Assembly (NCBI GenBank): GCA_027627225.1
Contig: CM051034.1
Span: 47,704,881 to 47,768,880, forward strand
DNA from: Congeria kusceri
Taxonomy: Eukaryota > Mollusca > Bivalvia > Myida > Dreissenidae
Reading direction: 5' to 3'
Length of the DNA: 64,000 nt
Positions 45,606-56,650 of the stretch are shown here, in pieces; position 1 is the first letter of the stretch, and every line of letters starts with the position of its first letter. Both the position numbers and the translations under genes were made by a program. The notes beneath the pieces were generated by a model. It saw only the letters and a program-made list of their open reading frames with translations, did no database searches and had not been told where the DNA came from.

Positions 45606-46189
45606 AGAACTATATGTCCGTTTGTTTCCATTTTAGTATATTATCAGGTCAATCTAGCGCCCAAGAAATTGCCGTCATTATTGTAAACATCCGGTTGCAA
45701 TGGGAACAAAATCATGACAAAATCGATTTATAGAGCAGTACAGCGTTACAGTATATTTGTTTTCGAAATGATTTCTCCTTTGACGTCCAAGATTAGTCAA
45801 TTATGATATCAAGTTGATCAATAAATAGGAAAATGTTCACAAAACCTATAAAAATAGAGAAAAAAAACACAAGGATATCAGTAAAACTGATTGATGCTCC
45901 ACAATGCGCGTTTCATGTTATGAAAAAGCAATCAGAAGGGCAGGTTATTAAAATAGCTAAAATTCACTAGAATATCACAAGCACGGCAGGATGAAGTCTG
46001 GTATCAAAACTGAATAAGAGCATTACACAAAAATACCATATGAACATGCAGATGAAACAAAATTGTAAACAAAAATCCCAGGCGTATAACTGTAAATTAA
46101 ATCAAAGTGCTGGCACACCAAGTTAACACGGTCATTTCATTCTGATTATTTAATTTCCCACCAAGTATCATTGAATTTCATAGAGCAGT
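45606..46189. other. Non-coding, no feature seen
   Basis: AT-rich spacer; no gene or repeat recognised. Confidence 0.5.
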
Positions 46190-46382
46190 GTGGGATCGTA
46201 TTTTTCAAATCATATTTTTCACACGCCTGTGAAGAACAGGATCTCATTTGTCGAATTTATAAGTGTGAAGAATGTGATTGGCCAATAAGGGGGTATGCTT
46301 AAGGATCACATTTTTCACATATTTGATGGTGGAATTGTATCGCGACAATCGATTAAATCATTATTTCGAGCACAATTATACA

Positions 46383-46481
46383 GTAATCATCATCATCATC
46401 ATTATCATCATCATCATCATCGACATCATCATCATCATCACCATCATCGTCATCATCATCATCATCATCGTCGTCGTCGTC

Positions 46482-46512
<31 letters not shown>

Positions 46513-46590
46513 CCATCACCATCATCATCATCATTGTCATCATCGTCATAATGATTATTCTCGTCATCACCATTATTATCCTTATAGTTA
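46383..46590 (+). repeat. CAT trinucleotide microsatellite
   Basis: (CAT)n/(ATC)n with CGT, CAC and CGA interruptions. His-rich and Asp-rich translations on the two strands are artefacts. Confidence 0.96.
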
Positions 46591-46914
46591 ACGGCATCAG
46601 TACAGTCATTACTATGTGGATCTAAGCCATAATTAGGAGCTACTAATGTATGGTGCATGCGCTTAATCGCTAGTTCGGTCTGATTAGGCTATAGAAATTC
46701 ATACTCGCGTACTTCCATACGAACGTACACCTTTTAATTGGGATATTAACCAATGCACGCATCCGATCGTACGTACAAACAAATGTCCTATTTTGGATTA
46801 TTAAAACCAAAAGGACCATGCATATGTCCGCCCGAACTAGAATATACTTTATCACAGACGGTAATATAATTACCTTATTAGAACATCCGCACATGTTGGT
46901 ACCTATGTTTTGAC

Positions 46915-47005
46915 AGTACAGTAGCGTACTGTACCTCCCGTACCGTATCGTACTGTATCGAATCGTACCGTACCGTACCGTACCGTATCGTACCGTACCG
47001 TACCT
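46915..47005 (+). repeat. TACCG pentanucleotide repeat
   Basis: Runs of TACCG with TATCG and TACTG variants, directly preceding the TGCCC block. A few units reappear at 47262-47290 and 47470-47545. Confidence 0.93.
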
Positions 47006-47027
47006 TTCCATACCATAACATTATAAA

Positions 47028-47550
47028 CTATGCCCTACCATGCCTTACCCTGCCTTACCCTTCCCTGCTCTGCCCTGTTCTGCCCTGCCCTGCCCTGCCC
47101 TGCCCTGTTCTGCCATGTCCTTGCCTTGCGGTGCCCTGCCCTGCCCTGCCCTGCCCTGCCTTGCCCTGTCCTGCCCTGCTCTGCCCAACCCTTCCCTGCC
47201 CTTCCCTGCCCTGCCCTGCCCTGCCCTCCCATGCCAAGTTATGCCATGCCATGCCTTACCATACCAAACCGTACCGTACTCAACCGTAAGGTACTTCCCT
47301 GCCCTGCCCTGCCATGCCCTGCCCTGCCCTGTTCTGCCATGCCATGCCATGCCTTGCCCTGCCCTGCCCTGCTCTGCCCAACCCTTCCCTGCCCTGCCCT
47401 TCCCTGCCCTGCCCTGCCCTGCCCTGCCCTCCCATGCCAAGTTATGCCATGCCATGCCTTACCATACCAAACCGTACCGTACTCAACCGTAAGGTACCAT
47501 GCCGTACCATATCGTACCATACCACGCATACCTTACCGTACCGTATATCA
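47028..47550 (+). repeat. TGCCC pentanucleotide block with G-quadruplex potential
   Basis: About 500 bp of CCCTG pentamers with TTCTG, TACCA and TGCCA variants. The block is itself duplicated: 47120-47290 and 47335-47495 share the same order of pure TGCCC, CCAACCCTTCCC, TGCCAAGTTATGCC and the TACC tail. The minus strand reads GGGCAGGGCAGGGCAGGG in several places, which satisfies a four-tract G-quadruplex rule with 2 nt loops. Confidence 0.95.
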
Positions 47551-47997
47551 CCCCGTTTTTTCGGGCACATACAGTGTGAAAAATAGGATTATGATGTAAC
47601 AAATTCACATTTTTGAAAATTTAACCACTAAATTTCCTTTCATGTGTAAAGAATATGATTTGAGTTCATATCAAAAACTGGACAGAAAATGTGAAGAATG
47701 AGATTGCGATGTGTGAAGTATGAGATCCTATGTTTCACACCTGTGAACAATGAGATCCTATTTTTCACACGTGTGAAAAATAGACCTGACAAATATGATA
47801 GACTAAACAATAGTAAATTATAATGAGAAAGTGCAATAACTCTAAAAAATCATCAAAATGGAACACCAGACAATATGCTCATTTCCTCTTTGTATTGAAG
47901 GATATAATCAAATTTCACTGAAATTCTCCCAATCGTGCACGTTTTCATTTTGTCGCCATCTTGCCATACATATTCGTTTAATTCCTAGCAGCGGTTG

Positions 47998-48470
47998 TTG
48001 GTAATGAAGTTGTTCGTTTTTCACGATGTTCATAGAAATTGGGCCAGTAATTGCTGAGAAATGATCCGGACAAGAATTGTGCCCTGTATTATAATTGCAG
48101 AAATATGTAAGTTCACATACCTCCTAAGGAAATCATTGAAGCGGAACATTTTGGTATTTTGCGCACCCATCATTGACAATTATTCTGCCCATAAAGTTTC
48201 ATTGTATTCCTGCCAGTAGTTTCGGAGAAATAGCCCGGACAAGAATTGTGCCATATACCTGTGCGTATAATTATTTCAGCAAAGTTCAAAATCACATAAC
48301 TCCTAGAGAAATCATTGGAGCGGAACATCAAAAATATCACTATGCACAACTCCTCTTGGAAATGAAGCTGTCCATAAAGTTCCATTAAAGTCCGGCAAGT
48401 AGTTGCTGAACATTGGCCCGAACAAGAATTGTGCACTTTATACTAATTTCAGCAATGTTTAAAATCACAT
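47998..48470 (+). repeat. ~155 bp tandem repeat, 3 units
   Basis: Three diverged units share CCATAAAGTTTCATT, GTAGTTGCTGAGAAATAGCC, CGGACAAGAATTGTGC and AAATCATTGGAGCGGAACAT. In the reverse direction the units translate into a repeating HNSCPG-type frame, a consequence of periodicity rather than a gene. Similar repeats are widespread in molluscs to my knowledge. Confidence 0.75.
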
Positions 48471-48810
48471 AATGTTGTTCACAAATCGTATTTTTACACA
48501 CCTGTGAATATGATCTCACGTGTCACATTTTTAAGTGTGAAAAATGTGATTGTCCGAAAACGGGGTATGCATTGAGGATCATAGAAGAATATGATTTCAT
48601 TGCATATCTAAAACAGAATGCGATAAGCTTCACATATAGTGTGAAGGTGAAGGCTGTGATGTTTGAAGATAAGATCTCAACTATCATAAGCTTCACATAT
48701 AGTGTGAAGGTGAAGGCTGTGATGTTTGAAGATAAGATCTCAACTTTCACACATGTGAAGAATGAGATCTTATTTTTCACAGATGTGAAAACTATGATTT
48801 GTAAAAAAAA
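48470..48810. mobile_element. Palindrome-rich repeat element, compact copy
   Basis: Same left and right parts as 46190-47800 but with only about 10 bp between GGATCA and GAATATGATTT (48577-48597). It contains a two-unit ~66 bp duplication at about 48627-48745 starting AAGCTTCACATATAGTGTGA. TTCACANNTGTGAA palindromes recur throughout. Confidence 0.65.
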
Positions 48811-50399
48811 ATTGGACATCAGAATGCTCCCCCAAATGTTCTGGGAGGTGCATTAAAAGTGTTGGGCAGTGTATTTGTCATTATGACAAAGTAAAATAAA
48901 ACACAGTACTAACTGCAAGTGGAAATGATGATAAGTAACAGTATATTGAAGTAATATAATCAAATAAATATATAATAATTATTGCAACAGGTATATCAAA
49001 TGTTTTTGTCTAAATACCAAAAAGGCATAGAATTAGCCAGTAGTTTAAAGTGTTCAGCTTTATGCACAGTTATTTTCATGTATACATTAAATCTGTTTAT
49101 TTCAGTGTATACTTGTATGCATGTACTACTAGAATTATACGTCATACGAATACATCTAAAAGCAATGCAAGTTGTTAAAAACAAAACGATATCCTTATTA
49201 CGATTAACATGACTTTACTTCTACAAAATATGTTAATATTCTAATATAATACTAGTACTAGCGTTGATTTATATTTAACCCCTATGGCGATTAGGTCCGA
49301 CGGTCTAAAAACATAATAACATATCTATTAAAGACGGTCTGTACGATTGTGTACAAAAATTATAATGTCAGTTTATTTATAAAAAAATATTGTAACAAAT
49401 GTGGAAAATAATCTATGTTTAGAAATGCGTATTATGAGAGAAATTTAAAACTAAAATAATACTTCGCTGCGCAGCGAACTATTATTTACATGTATACACA
49501 GCGTCTAGACGAGTCAAATCGATTTATCGCAGTCTTTATTGTCTCATTCAAAACCGAATTTAGCCGTTGCTGTGGGATAAACAGGTCTGTATCGACAGAA
49601 AATATTTTTTTTCATTTTTAGTTTTAAGAGAAATAGTTTTTGTCGATGTAGAAGTTTATTTTTGTTATATAAAACGGGGTTTTGTTAGTGGGTAACGAAG
49701 GAGACATGAAATAAATATAAATATAAATCGGGCAGTCCCTCTTAAAGAATCAATGCTACAGCCAACGCACAATGTCAGATTCCAAAAATACACAATGCAA
49801 TCAGCAATAAAGCGAAATGCGCATGCAAAAGTTCGTTTCAGCGAATATGTTTTATCTTGTTACATGTATTGTCGAAACAGCTATTAAGTCATGTATACGA
49901 GTTCGATAAGCACTCCTGCGCTTTTCCGTTTTATTGCTTTGCTCTTCGGGCAATAAAACCGATGGGCATTTCGGCAGACTAAAAGGACGTGTAGTATTTT
50001 ATCTTAGGTTTAGAGCCGCTTTCATTACGGTAATCGTAAAATATGTGCTTCTTTTCCGCGAAATGAAGAAAAACTTTAAACGAACAATTGTCTGAATTGC
50101 ATCTAAGTTGGTAAATGTAAATGTCTGAATGGACTCAAACAAACGTGCGATATAAGTTGTACGTTTGTAGAAAAGTTGCGTGCATGTGTGATTGATGCGG
50201 TAATAAAACAAGATATCTAATGTCTGTGATGTATGTTGGCGTTAGATCCTGTTGCAATACCCGTCAGAAGGGTCTTAAAATGACGTCATATGTTGCGTCA
50301 TGTTGTCGCTTCAGTGTGTGTTGCATCAAACTGTTTGTTTTATTTCCGATCGTCAACTTATTTCCAGACAAAAATCTAATAAAATATAAAGTGGTACAC
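48811..50399. other. Non-coding, two hairpins only
   Basis: AT-rich stretch with no supported gene. It contains a 34 nt near-perfect palindrome at 49454-49487 centred on TTCGCTGCGCAGCGAA, with one mismatched pair, and a 10 bp stem hairpin GTTTTATTGC...GCAATAAAAC at 49928-49959 with a 12 nt loop. Confidence 0.55.
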
Positions 50400-50622
50400 C
50401 AGGGCCCGTATTCACAAAGCTCCTTAGGGTAAACAGAAGTAAATTCCGTAAATTCATAAGATTTCTTAAGTATCTGCCTGTTTCATGTATAGGTCTTTTA
50501 TCATTGAAATGTTGTAAACTTGCTTATATGTTTAGTATTGCAGCCTTCGTTGTACAGAAATCATTGGATAAGTATAACTTAAGTTAAGATTTCCCTTAGG
50601 AGCTTTGTGAATACCTGCCCCG
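50400..50622. mobile_element. MITE-like element with GTATTCACAAAGCTCC inverted ends
   Basis: GTATTCACAAAGCTCCTTAG near 50408 is matched in reverse complement by CTAAGG...GAATAC near 50594-50614, with GGGC/GCCC beyond. This gives inverted ends of about 25 bp with 2-3 mismatches around 170 bp of AT-rich sequence. Such ends are common in marine invertebrate genomes. No coding capacity. Confidence 0.75.
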
Positions 50623-51299
50623 ATGGGACTTTTTGCCTGTTTGATTGTTTTTGTTAAAAAAACAGCGTCTGTTGTTTAAGAAACGAATCTAGCAGAAACG
50701 GCGAGCATTCGGCGAACGCAAGACATATTGCCAAACAAGAATTTAAATTGATATTATTCTTATGTTACTGAAAGTTATTTCATAATGTTCTCTTCACTGG
50801 AACATAAACCATTTCGAGTATATATGCGAATTAATAACTGTGTACGCGAGCGTTTGAATTACTGGTAGTGAGTGAAAACACCATATATCAACATTTAACG
50901 GATAAATGGAGTTTACTCGTGTATCAATACTCTTGCACCGCTCGCAGCGGTTACTTCCCATATACGGTGTAAGACACACTGAGTACTGGACTCCTGAATA
51001 TTGCTTTATACATTAAACACATGCTCTTCTAAAGTCATTAACAAAATATGTTCAACATTTACACATAAAGTTATACTGATCACTAAATATTACCATATAT
51101 TAACGATAGATTCTACATAGGTTGATATATACAGAAACTTAACAGTGCATTTGCTTTTTTCCAACTATATAGTTTTATTATTGCTATTCATTTAAATTTC
51201 TGTCCCAAAATACCATAAATCATTATATTTAAATACCCTAAGAAATAACGGGACGTAAACTTAAACATGGTGGCTATTACAGGAATAATATCGTCGGAA
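50623..51299. other. Non-coding, no feature seen
   Basis: AT-rich spacer before the large tandem duplication. Confidence 0.5.
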
Positions 51300-53409
51300 C
51301 ATGATCACACAAAATACATCCACACATTTTCGATATATTTTTTTTTATTTGTATTTACCATTGCATAAATTACTCTTAAAATAGGATAAACCTTTCGGTT
51401 ATAGTTTAGTGTCTGAAAGTAACAACGGGGACCCATACTGTTACCGTAAGAACCAGTCCACTTTTGATTCCGGGTCATCATGTTATTGCGTGGGACTATA
51501 TTCGAGCCAGTGGGTGGGGAAACGGCTAAGGTTTCATTGAAATAGATTATTAAAAACTCCCTAATGCTGCGATGCTACAAGCGCGACGACAGGGTAATGT
51601 CCAAATAAAAAGTTTGTTTCGCCCTTATTAGCGCTCGTTTTAGATGTCAAAATTTACGATTTCTCGTTAGATGGGGTAAATCTAATAAACACGTAATTAA
51701 ATATGTGAACACGTCACAGAAGGGGTTTTAATTCAAATGAATAAATTATGATAAATCATATATTATTTTAATACCTGATTTCATTTCGAATAGGAGTAAT
51801 CCTTTTCAATTTAAATAAAAAATAAATAAAAAATATATATAATTTTTGGCATTTCTATTCATATTCCGAGCGTATTTTGAAAATATAAAATTGTAATACG
51901 GTGTTTGATGTTTTATGTTTATATACAAAGTACTTGTTAACGAAGTTTTTTAATTGTATTGATTTAAAGGACAACAATATTCAGAAATGATTTCCACTTT
52001 ACACAACACAGTTTAAAAAGCCATGGCACCCCTTAAATAACATACCCTATACTGATGAAATTATTGCAGTCCTAAAAACTGCCCCAACCATTTGAACCCT
52101 TAAACAGTGCGTTCCATTTATAACCTCATATCTTAAGAAGTGAGTGTTATTTTGACAAATAAGCAATAAATGAAAGATTTTAGCCCTATAGACATCGTCT
52201 TCAAATGTTGACAATGATTTATAAATGAAACGCGAATAAAAGCCTTATGGTCATTCGGTCAGGCTTGTCTACTGCCCCTAAGTAGCATTGGCCGTCCAGT
52301 AATTAGGCATAAGTTAGGTGCTTGTGACGTTCGCAAAGCTAGCGACGAACATAAAATTAACAAGAAATTATAATGCAGTGTGGCATTCCCGGACAAGAAC
52401 GATGTTTTCAAATCCGTTATTTCATTATTTCGGTTGAAACCTCAAATGCTTTGTATAGACTGCCAGTGTCGTTTTGAACCCCACATGCTGATTGCATCGA
52501 CCTGTCAATGTCTGCTTAACCCCAACATGCTTGTTTAATGGCGACTTAAATCAAAACACTGACAGCGTAGAAAGACAGTTGGCGGCAGAAGAAACAAAAA
52601 GCATTTGAATTATGAGTGCATTTTTGCTAAAAGTAAACATTTGTTTGAATGAAGTTCAATTTGCCACCTTTAAACTTTATAATTTGACTTCTTATTCAAT
52701 ATTATACGGCATCATAAGACACTAATTTGTAAGTAACGAAAAAATATTTTGTTCAAGCTAATTATCTTATACAAACGGAATTATATACCTGCCAGTTAAC
52801 AAGTCAATCAGTTAGCGCCAGAATAACCGATGAAGCGTAGAAGTTAGGCGCACCGATTGTTGAACAGTGCTTCGTAGCCAAAGATCTATAAATAAACATG
52901 CTTTTTATAGATCTTTGTTTGTAACCTACTGAGTCAAAAAAATATCATAAGATGCAAGCTCTCGATTGTCCATAGTAATGTTTAAAATTAATAACCTGCA
53001 GTTACTTGTTGTCAAAATATTTAGAACGATATTGTTAACAAGAAAACACTTTCGCAACGAGTCAAAAATAACGAACGTAGCGCATTAATTTGGTGGTCTT
53101 ATTCCAGGACACTCAAGTAAATATTTCAGTTACATACAAGTACATGTAAATATCAAAAGCAGGGATGTCATTAGTTTAAAGTAATTGTAATAAATCACAT
53201 GATATACACATTATAATACAGATTACACACATTATCTTAAAAAAATAAAATGTAAGAACACGGGTGTAAAATTTTGCAGTTCTAAAGAAGGACACTTTAT
53301 GGTTTCGATTTACTGACTAAACAGCCTGCAAAAACGAAGTAGTTTTCCGTGATACCTGTTTTGGAAATTACCCTCTCAAAAGACCGTTGGCTTTCTCCAC
53401 AAGTCTATA

Positions 53410-54012
53410 AATGACAGTTTTGACATTTCAATATCGGGATAACCCCCGAATAGCTGGCTTTAACCTTTCAATGATGTTAAGCCGGGATAATTTATATTTT
53501 CCATTTTAATGATGTAAATTCCATAACAATGTGTATATATCATTTAAATCATGTAAACATAATTTGTTTTGTGACTTCAAACAAATATGATTTGTGTGCA
53601 ATTGTAAAATCCTATTGTTTGACAGTTTTGAAAAGCGTAAATGAATTTCATTCAAAATATAAAGGATGTAACTCCAATTATGTCCATTGACCGTTTCCAT
53701 GTGAAGTCCGACTGATTGGAATTGTCCTTTACTATGATAAAACATTCAAATGAGTAGCTTCTATCATTTCAATGTGGCAAGCGCCATTATTTCAAATGAT
53801 TCGTATATTAACAAGTTCAATGGTGCAATCCGCAAAAGATTAGCTTCGACATTTTCAATGGAACAAGCTGAAATTTTCGAAATGATGTATATCTATGATG
53901 CGATCCCCAAATGATTCCAATGAGTTGTATTGACCTTTTCAATGATGAAACCCAAAATGACTATTCCAATGATGTAAATTCCAAATGATTTGCATAGACC
54001 ATTTCAATAAAC
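53410..54012 (+). repeat. 38 bp satellite, short array
   Basis: Degenerate units with AATGATGTAAATTCC, ATGATT and GACC(A/G)TTTCAAT motifs, interrupted by unique sequence. This is the copy-A counterpart of the large array at 59345-61555. Confidence 0.75.
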
Positions 54013-54029
54013 GTAAACACCGATTTTGT

Positions 54030-54322
54030 GTGGCGGATCCGTGGTCTAGTGGTAACGCACTGGTTTCACAACTCAGGGGTCGCATGTTCGAGCCCCCGCT
54101 ACACCCTAACCTACTAACTCGTCTTTCGCATGAGACGTTAAACCGAGGTGCAGTGTACTAGGTGCTTCACACCGGGCACTAAAAGACCCAGGGTCGTCTC
54201 TGGAACGGGGCATCTCCTATATCTTGCACTATCCCTCGTGACCCAACTAACAAGTCTTCTGGAGACGATGACCATATGGGAGACACTCTCGGTGCACTCG
54301 ATAAAAATGTAACACACACACG
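54030..54322 (+). mobile_element. tRNA-derived SINE with 10 bp target duplication
   Basis: The tRNA-like head has an A box TGGTCTAGTGG, a CAC-type (Val-like) anticodon loop TTCACAA and a B-box-like TGTTCGAGCCC. The body carries the conserved GAGACGTTAAACCGAGGT stretch and a GGGCACTAAAAGACCC stretch found in widespread metazoan SINEs, and ends in an AC-rich tail. CCGATTTTGT flanks both sides exactly (54020-54029 and 54323-54332). It is present only in copy A of the segmental duplication, so it inserted after that event or was lost from copy B. Confidence 0.9.
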
Positions 54323-54675
54323 CCGATTTTGTTGCGGAATGGGTTTTTCACTTGCTTGTATGTAAATTCCAAATAGACTTGTAATTGCCGTTGGACGGAG
54401 GTTATTTTCTGGCTTGTGGTCGAAAGTGTTGGCATTCTTTTCGTTTAGATACAGAGTGAAACAATATATTGTTTTATCTTTTAGCGAACGTTTACATATC
54501 GCATTTTTCTCTACAAACAGTGTTCCAGCTATCAATAGCTTTATTACTGGAATGTTGTCCTTACATTAGAAATGCTAAATCATTATGTCATGAAACTATA
54601 TTCGACACAAATCTCCTAAGTAACACTTCAGATTCCGCATTGTCCTTTAGTCAGCTACCAGTGTAGAGAAGCAGG

Positions 54676-54807
54676 ATGCAAGGGGTCCTCGATAGGTGTT
54701 GTTGTTGTCTTCCTCCATCCGGCCGCCAAATTCGCTTCGTAGGTGACCTCGCTAAACTTGAATTTCGAGATTTAAATGAAGCTCTCAACCTTAAGCGACC
54801 CATCTAA
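54676..54807 (+). other. Short ORF in duplication copy A, counterpart of 61834-62142
   Basis: 43 codons from ATG to TAA. The translation (QGVLDRCCCCLPPSGRQIR, then a GDLAKLEFRDLNEALNL stretch) is collinear with the copy-B frame and stops at RPI where B continues. Unknown family. It may be the decayed copy of an exon. Confidence 0.3.
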
Positions 54808-55214
54808 AGACGATAGCTGGAGTTTAAAGCAAGAGTCAACAATCTGAATGAGTGAAGACCATTGCGAAAACGCAGTTAGGAACTGCATGTTATTTCTTCG
54901 CGATATGTTCAGGAGAGATCGACGCGTGTGGTAGTTTGAATTGTTTATTAAAAACCTTGTGAAATCAACACTCCGACCTTATTATACTCGGGGTACAAGG
55001 GTAGTTCGAGCTCGATGTCTCCGCAAAATATTCATCCATATATCAATAACATCAATTTATAATAACCATGTTCTATCTTTCTAGATTTCATTCATAATAT
55101 GTTATTGATTTCATAAACATAGTGGTAATTCAGCACGCGGTTCCGAGTTAATGAAATTAGGACATTATGTTCAGTATGAATTTGATAGCTTCCACAAGAA
55201 ACATCACCAATATA

Positions 55215-55242
55215 ATGGTGATGTTGACGATGATGATGATGG

Positions 55243-55277
<35 letters not shown>

Positions 55278-55280
55278 TTG
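55215..55280 (+). repeat. GAT microsatellite (copy A)
   Basis: About 60 bp of GAT repeats with GGT and GTT interruptions. Copy B has related GAT-rich stretches at 62434-62600 and 62731-62765. Confidence 0.95.
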
Positions 55281-55330
55281 CTGATAACCGCGTTTTTATT
55301 CTAAAGATATGGAGCAGTTTGGCGATTTAA

Positions 55331-55540
55331 TTGGAATCGCAGGGGGTCCATTTATCTTTATCTTACCTACCCGTGCAATGTGAATCACCGATGCTTCAAG
55401 GTGACTACAGATACAATAAAATAGTGCCAAAAAAATCTGAAGGCTTTCTAGCGATTGATTTGATAATCCTAGTTCTTTCTTCTACTGACTTATTAATGGA
55501 TTACCAGAAGATTCGAATTAAACCTGCTTTTTTTCAATAG
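55331..55540 (+). other. ORF fragment shared by both duplication copies (copy A)
   Basis: 69 codons. Residues 4-35 align without gaps to the frame at 62767-62889 in copy B; CESPM, GxYR and NKIV are identical. Most differences between copies change the amino acid, so constraint is not evident. An AG lies directly before the shared block in both copies. Confidence 0.25.
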
Positions 55541-56650
55541 AAGTGGATGTAAGCGAAATGTGCTTATTAATATGCTGAAAACACTTTCTCAAATCGCCGA
55601 AGCTCAATTGGATGTCTTCAAAAGTCCTTTTATGAATGGCCTCCCGCGAACAAGGCTTGAAATAATACGCCTTAATATTTACTCAAGCGTTAACTTTTTG
55701 TTTAATTAGTACTGGAATGTCCTTGCCTCCACTGTTTGACTATAACTAATCCTATATCCGATTGCATAGAAGCCATTATCAATTTGTTCAGGTCAAAGAT
55801 GCGCTCTCCAACACGGTTCCGTGTCCATAAAGGATTAAAGTATACATGAAGATAAATTCATAATTAATAACTTATTATTTGACCAACTATGAATATTGAT
55901 TCCGTTTTTTTTTTGGAACGTTTATGACCCCGATACTAGAAGTTATGGCGGGCACATTGCACGTTCGTTTTGCACCTGAAACCTGAATAAAGTCATGGAT
56001 GGTCATTTATTTTTAGATGAATTTCAAAGTGTGCTCAGTATTATGGGATAGATAGGACGCGAGTAGCTTTTTTTATAAAATATGAAATGATCAAGGTTCT
56101 TCGATATCGTTTCTTGAATTACATTATGCGCGGTAAAGGGGACAGCTTCCGATTACGAATTACACGAGTTCTATATTGAAATGTAAATATTACAAACATT
56201 GGAAAAGTCATTATTTTGTATTTGTTGTTTATGAATAACGTCTTTTAAAGCCAAACATTTTGCGGAACCGTACAATCAATTATACTCTTTGCACTGAAAC
56301 GAGTGATATTGAAATAATATTTAGCATTTATGAGTCGTAAATGAATGCTACTTGCTGTCGTAATGTACAATATTTTAATTTATAATTCTTTCTTAGATGC
56401 GGTTTTTATAATTCGCGAAATGACATTTGCCAATAGCGAAACACTCACGGAACTTCTTACGCATTTATTTAAAAGATAAAATCCCGAACCCCCTGTGTGA
56501 GCGAATCAAAAACGAAAGTTTTCTGGTAGCTTCGGTCATGCACACTCAATAAGTCGAATATCTTTAAGTTAATGTTATTTAAATTACTTTTATACTGCAG
56601 TAACAATGCACAAAGAAATATGTCCATTGTTGTCATTTCACTTTTATTTC

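Larger units (their letters stand above)
46190..47800. mobile_element. Palindrome-rich repeat element, expanded copy
   Basis: The left part (46190-46330) has TTTTTCACACGCCTGTGAA, GATCTCATTTGTC, AAGTGTGAAGAATGTGATTG and GGGGTATGC. The right part (47640-47790) has GAATATGATTT, CATATCAAAAACTGGACAG and TTTTTCACACGTGTGAAAAA. The same left and right parts are almost adjacent in a second copy at 48470-48810. In this copy about 1.3 kb of micro- and pentanucleotide repeats separate them. Ends are partly inverted relative to each other, as in MITEs. The exact termini are not fixed. Confidence 0.65.
51300..56650. repeat. Tandem segmental duplication, copy A
   Basis: Direct repeat of 58020-63750 with about 7.1 kb offset. 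Collinear anchors are CATACTGTTACCGTA (51435/58469), CAGTGGGTGGGGAAACGGCT (51509/58541), CCATTTATAACCTCATATCTTAA (52114/59039), CATCCGGCCGCC (54717/61958) and CTCCCGCGAACAA (55642/63056). The last anchor is ACATTTGCCAATAGCGAAACA (56423/63540), followed by divergence at about 56640. Identity varies, roughly 75-90 percent by eye. Confidence 0.85.

Noticed and set aside
46278..46658. His-rich, Ile-rich and Asp-rich frames
   Set aside because: All are translations of one CAT microsatellite.
47030..47599. 150-190 codon frames rich in Pro, Cys and Leu
   Set aside because: Pentanucleotide repeats open all frames; there is no non-repetitive domain.
54179..54535. 118-codon minus-strand frame
   Set aside because: Half of it lies inside the tRNA-derived SINE and the rest in duplicated non-coding DNA; no family features.
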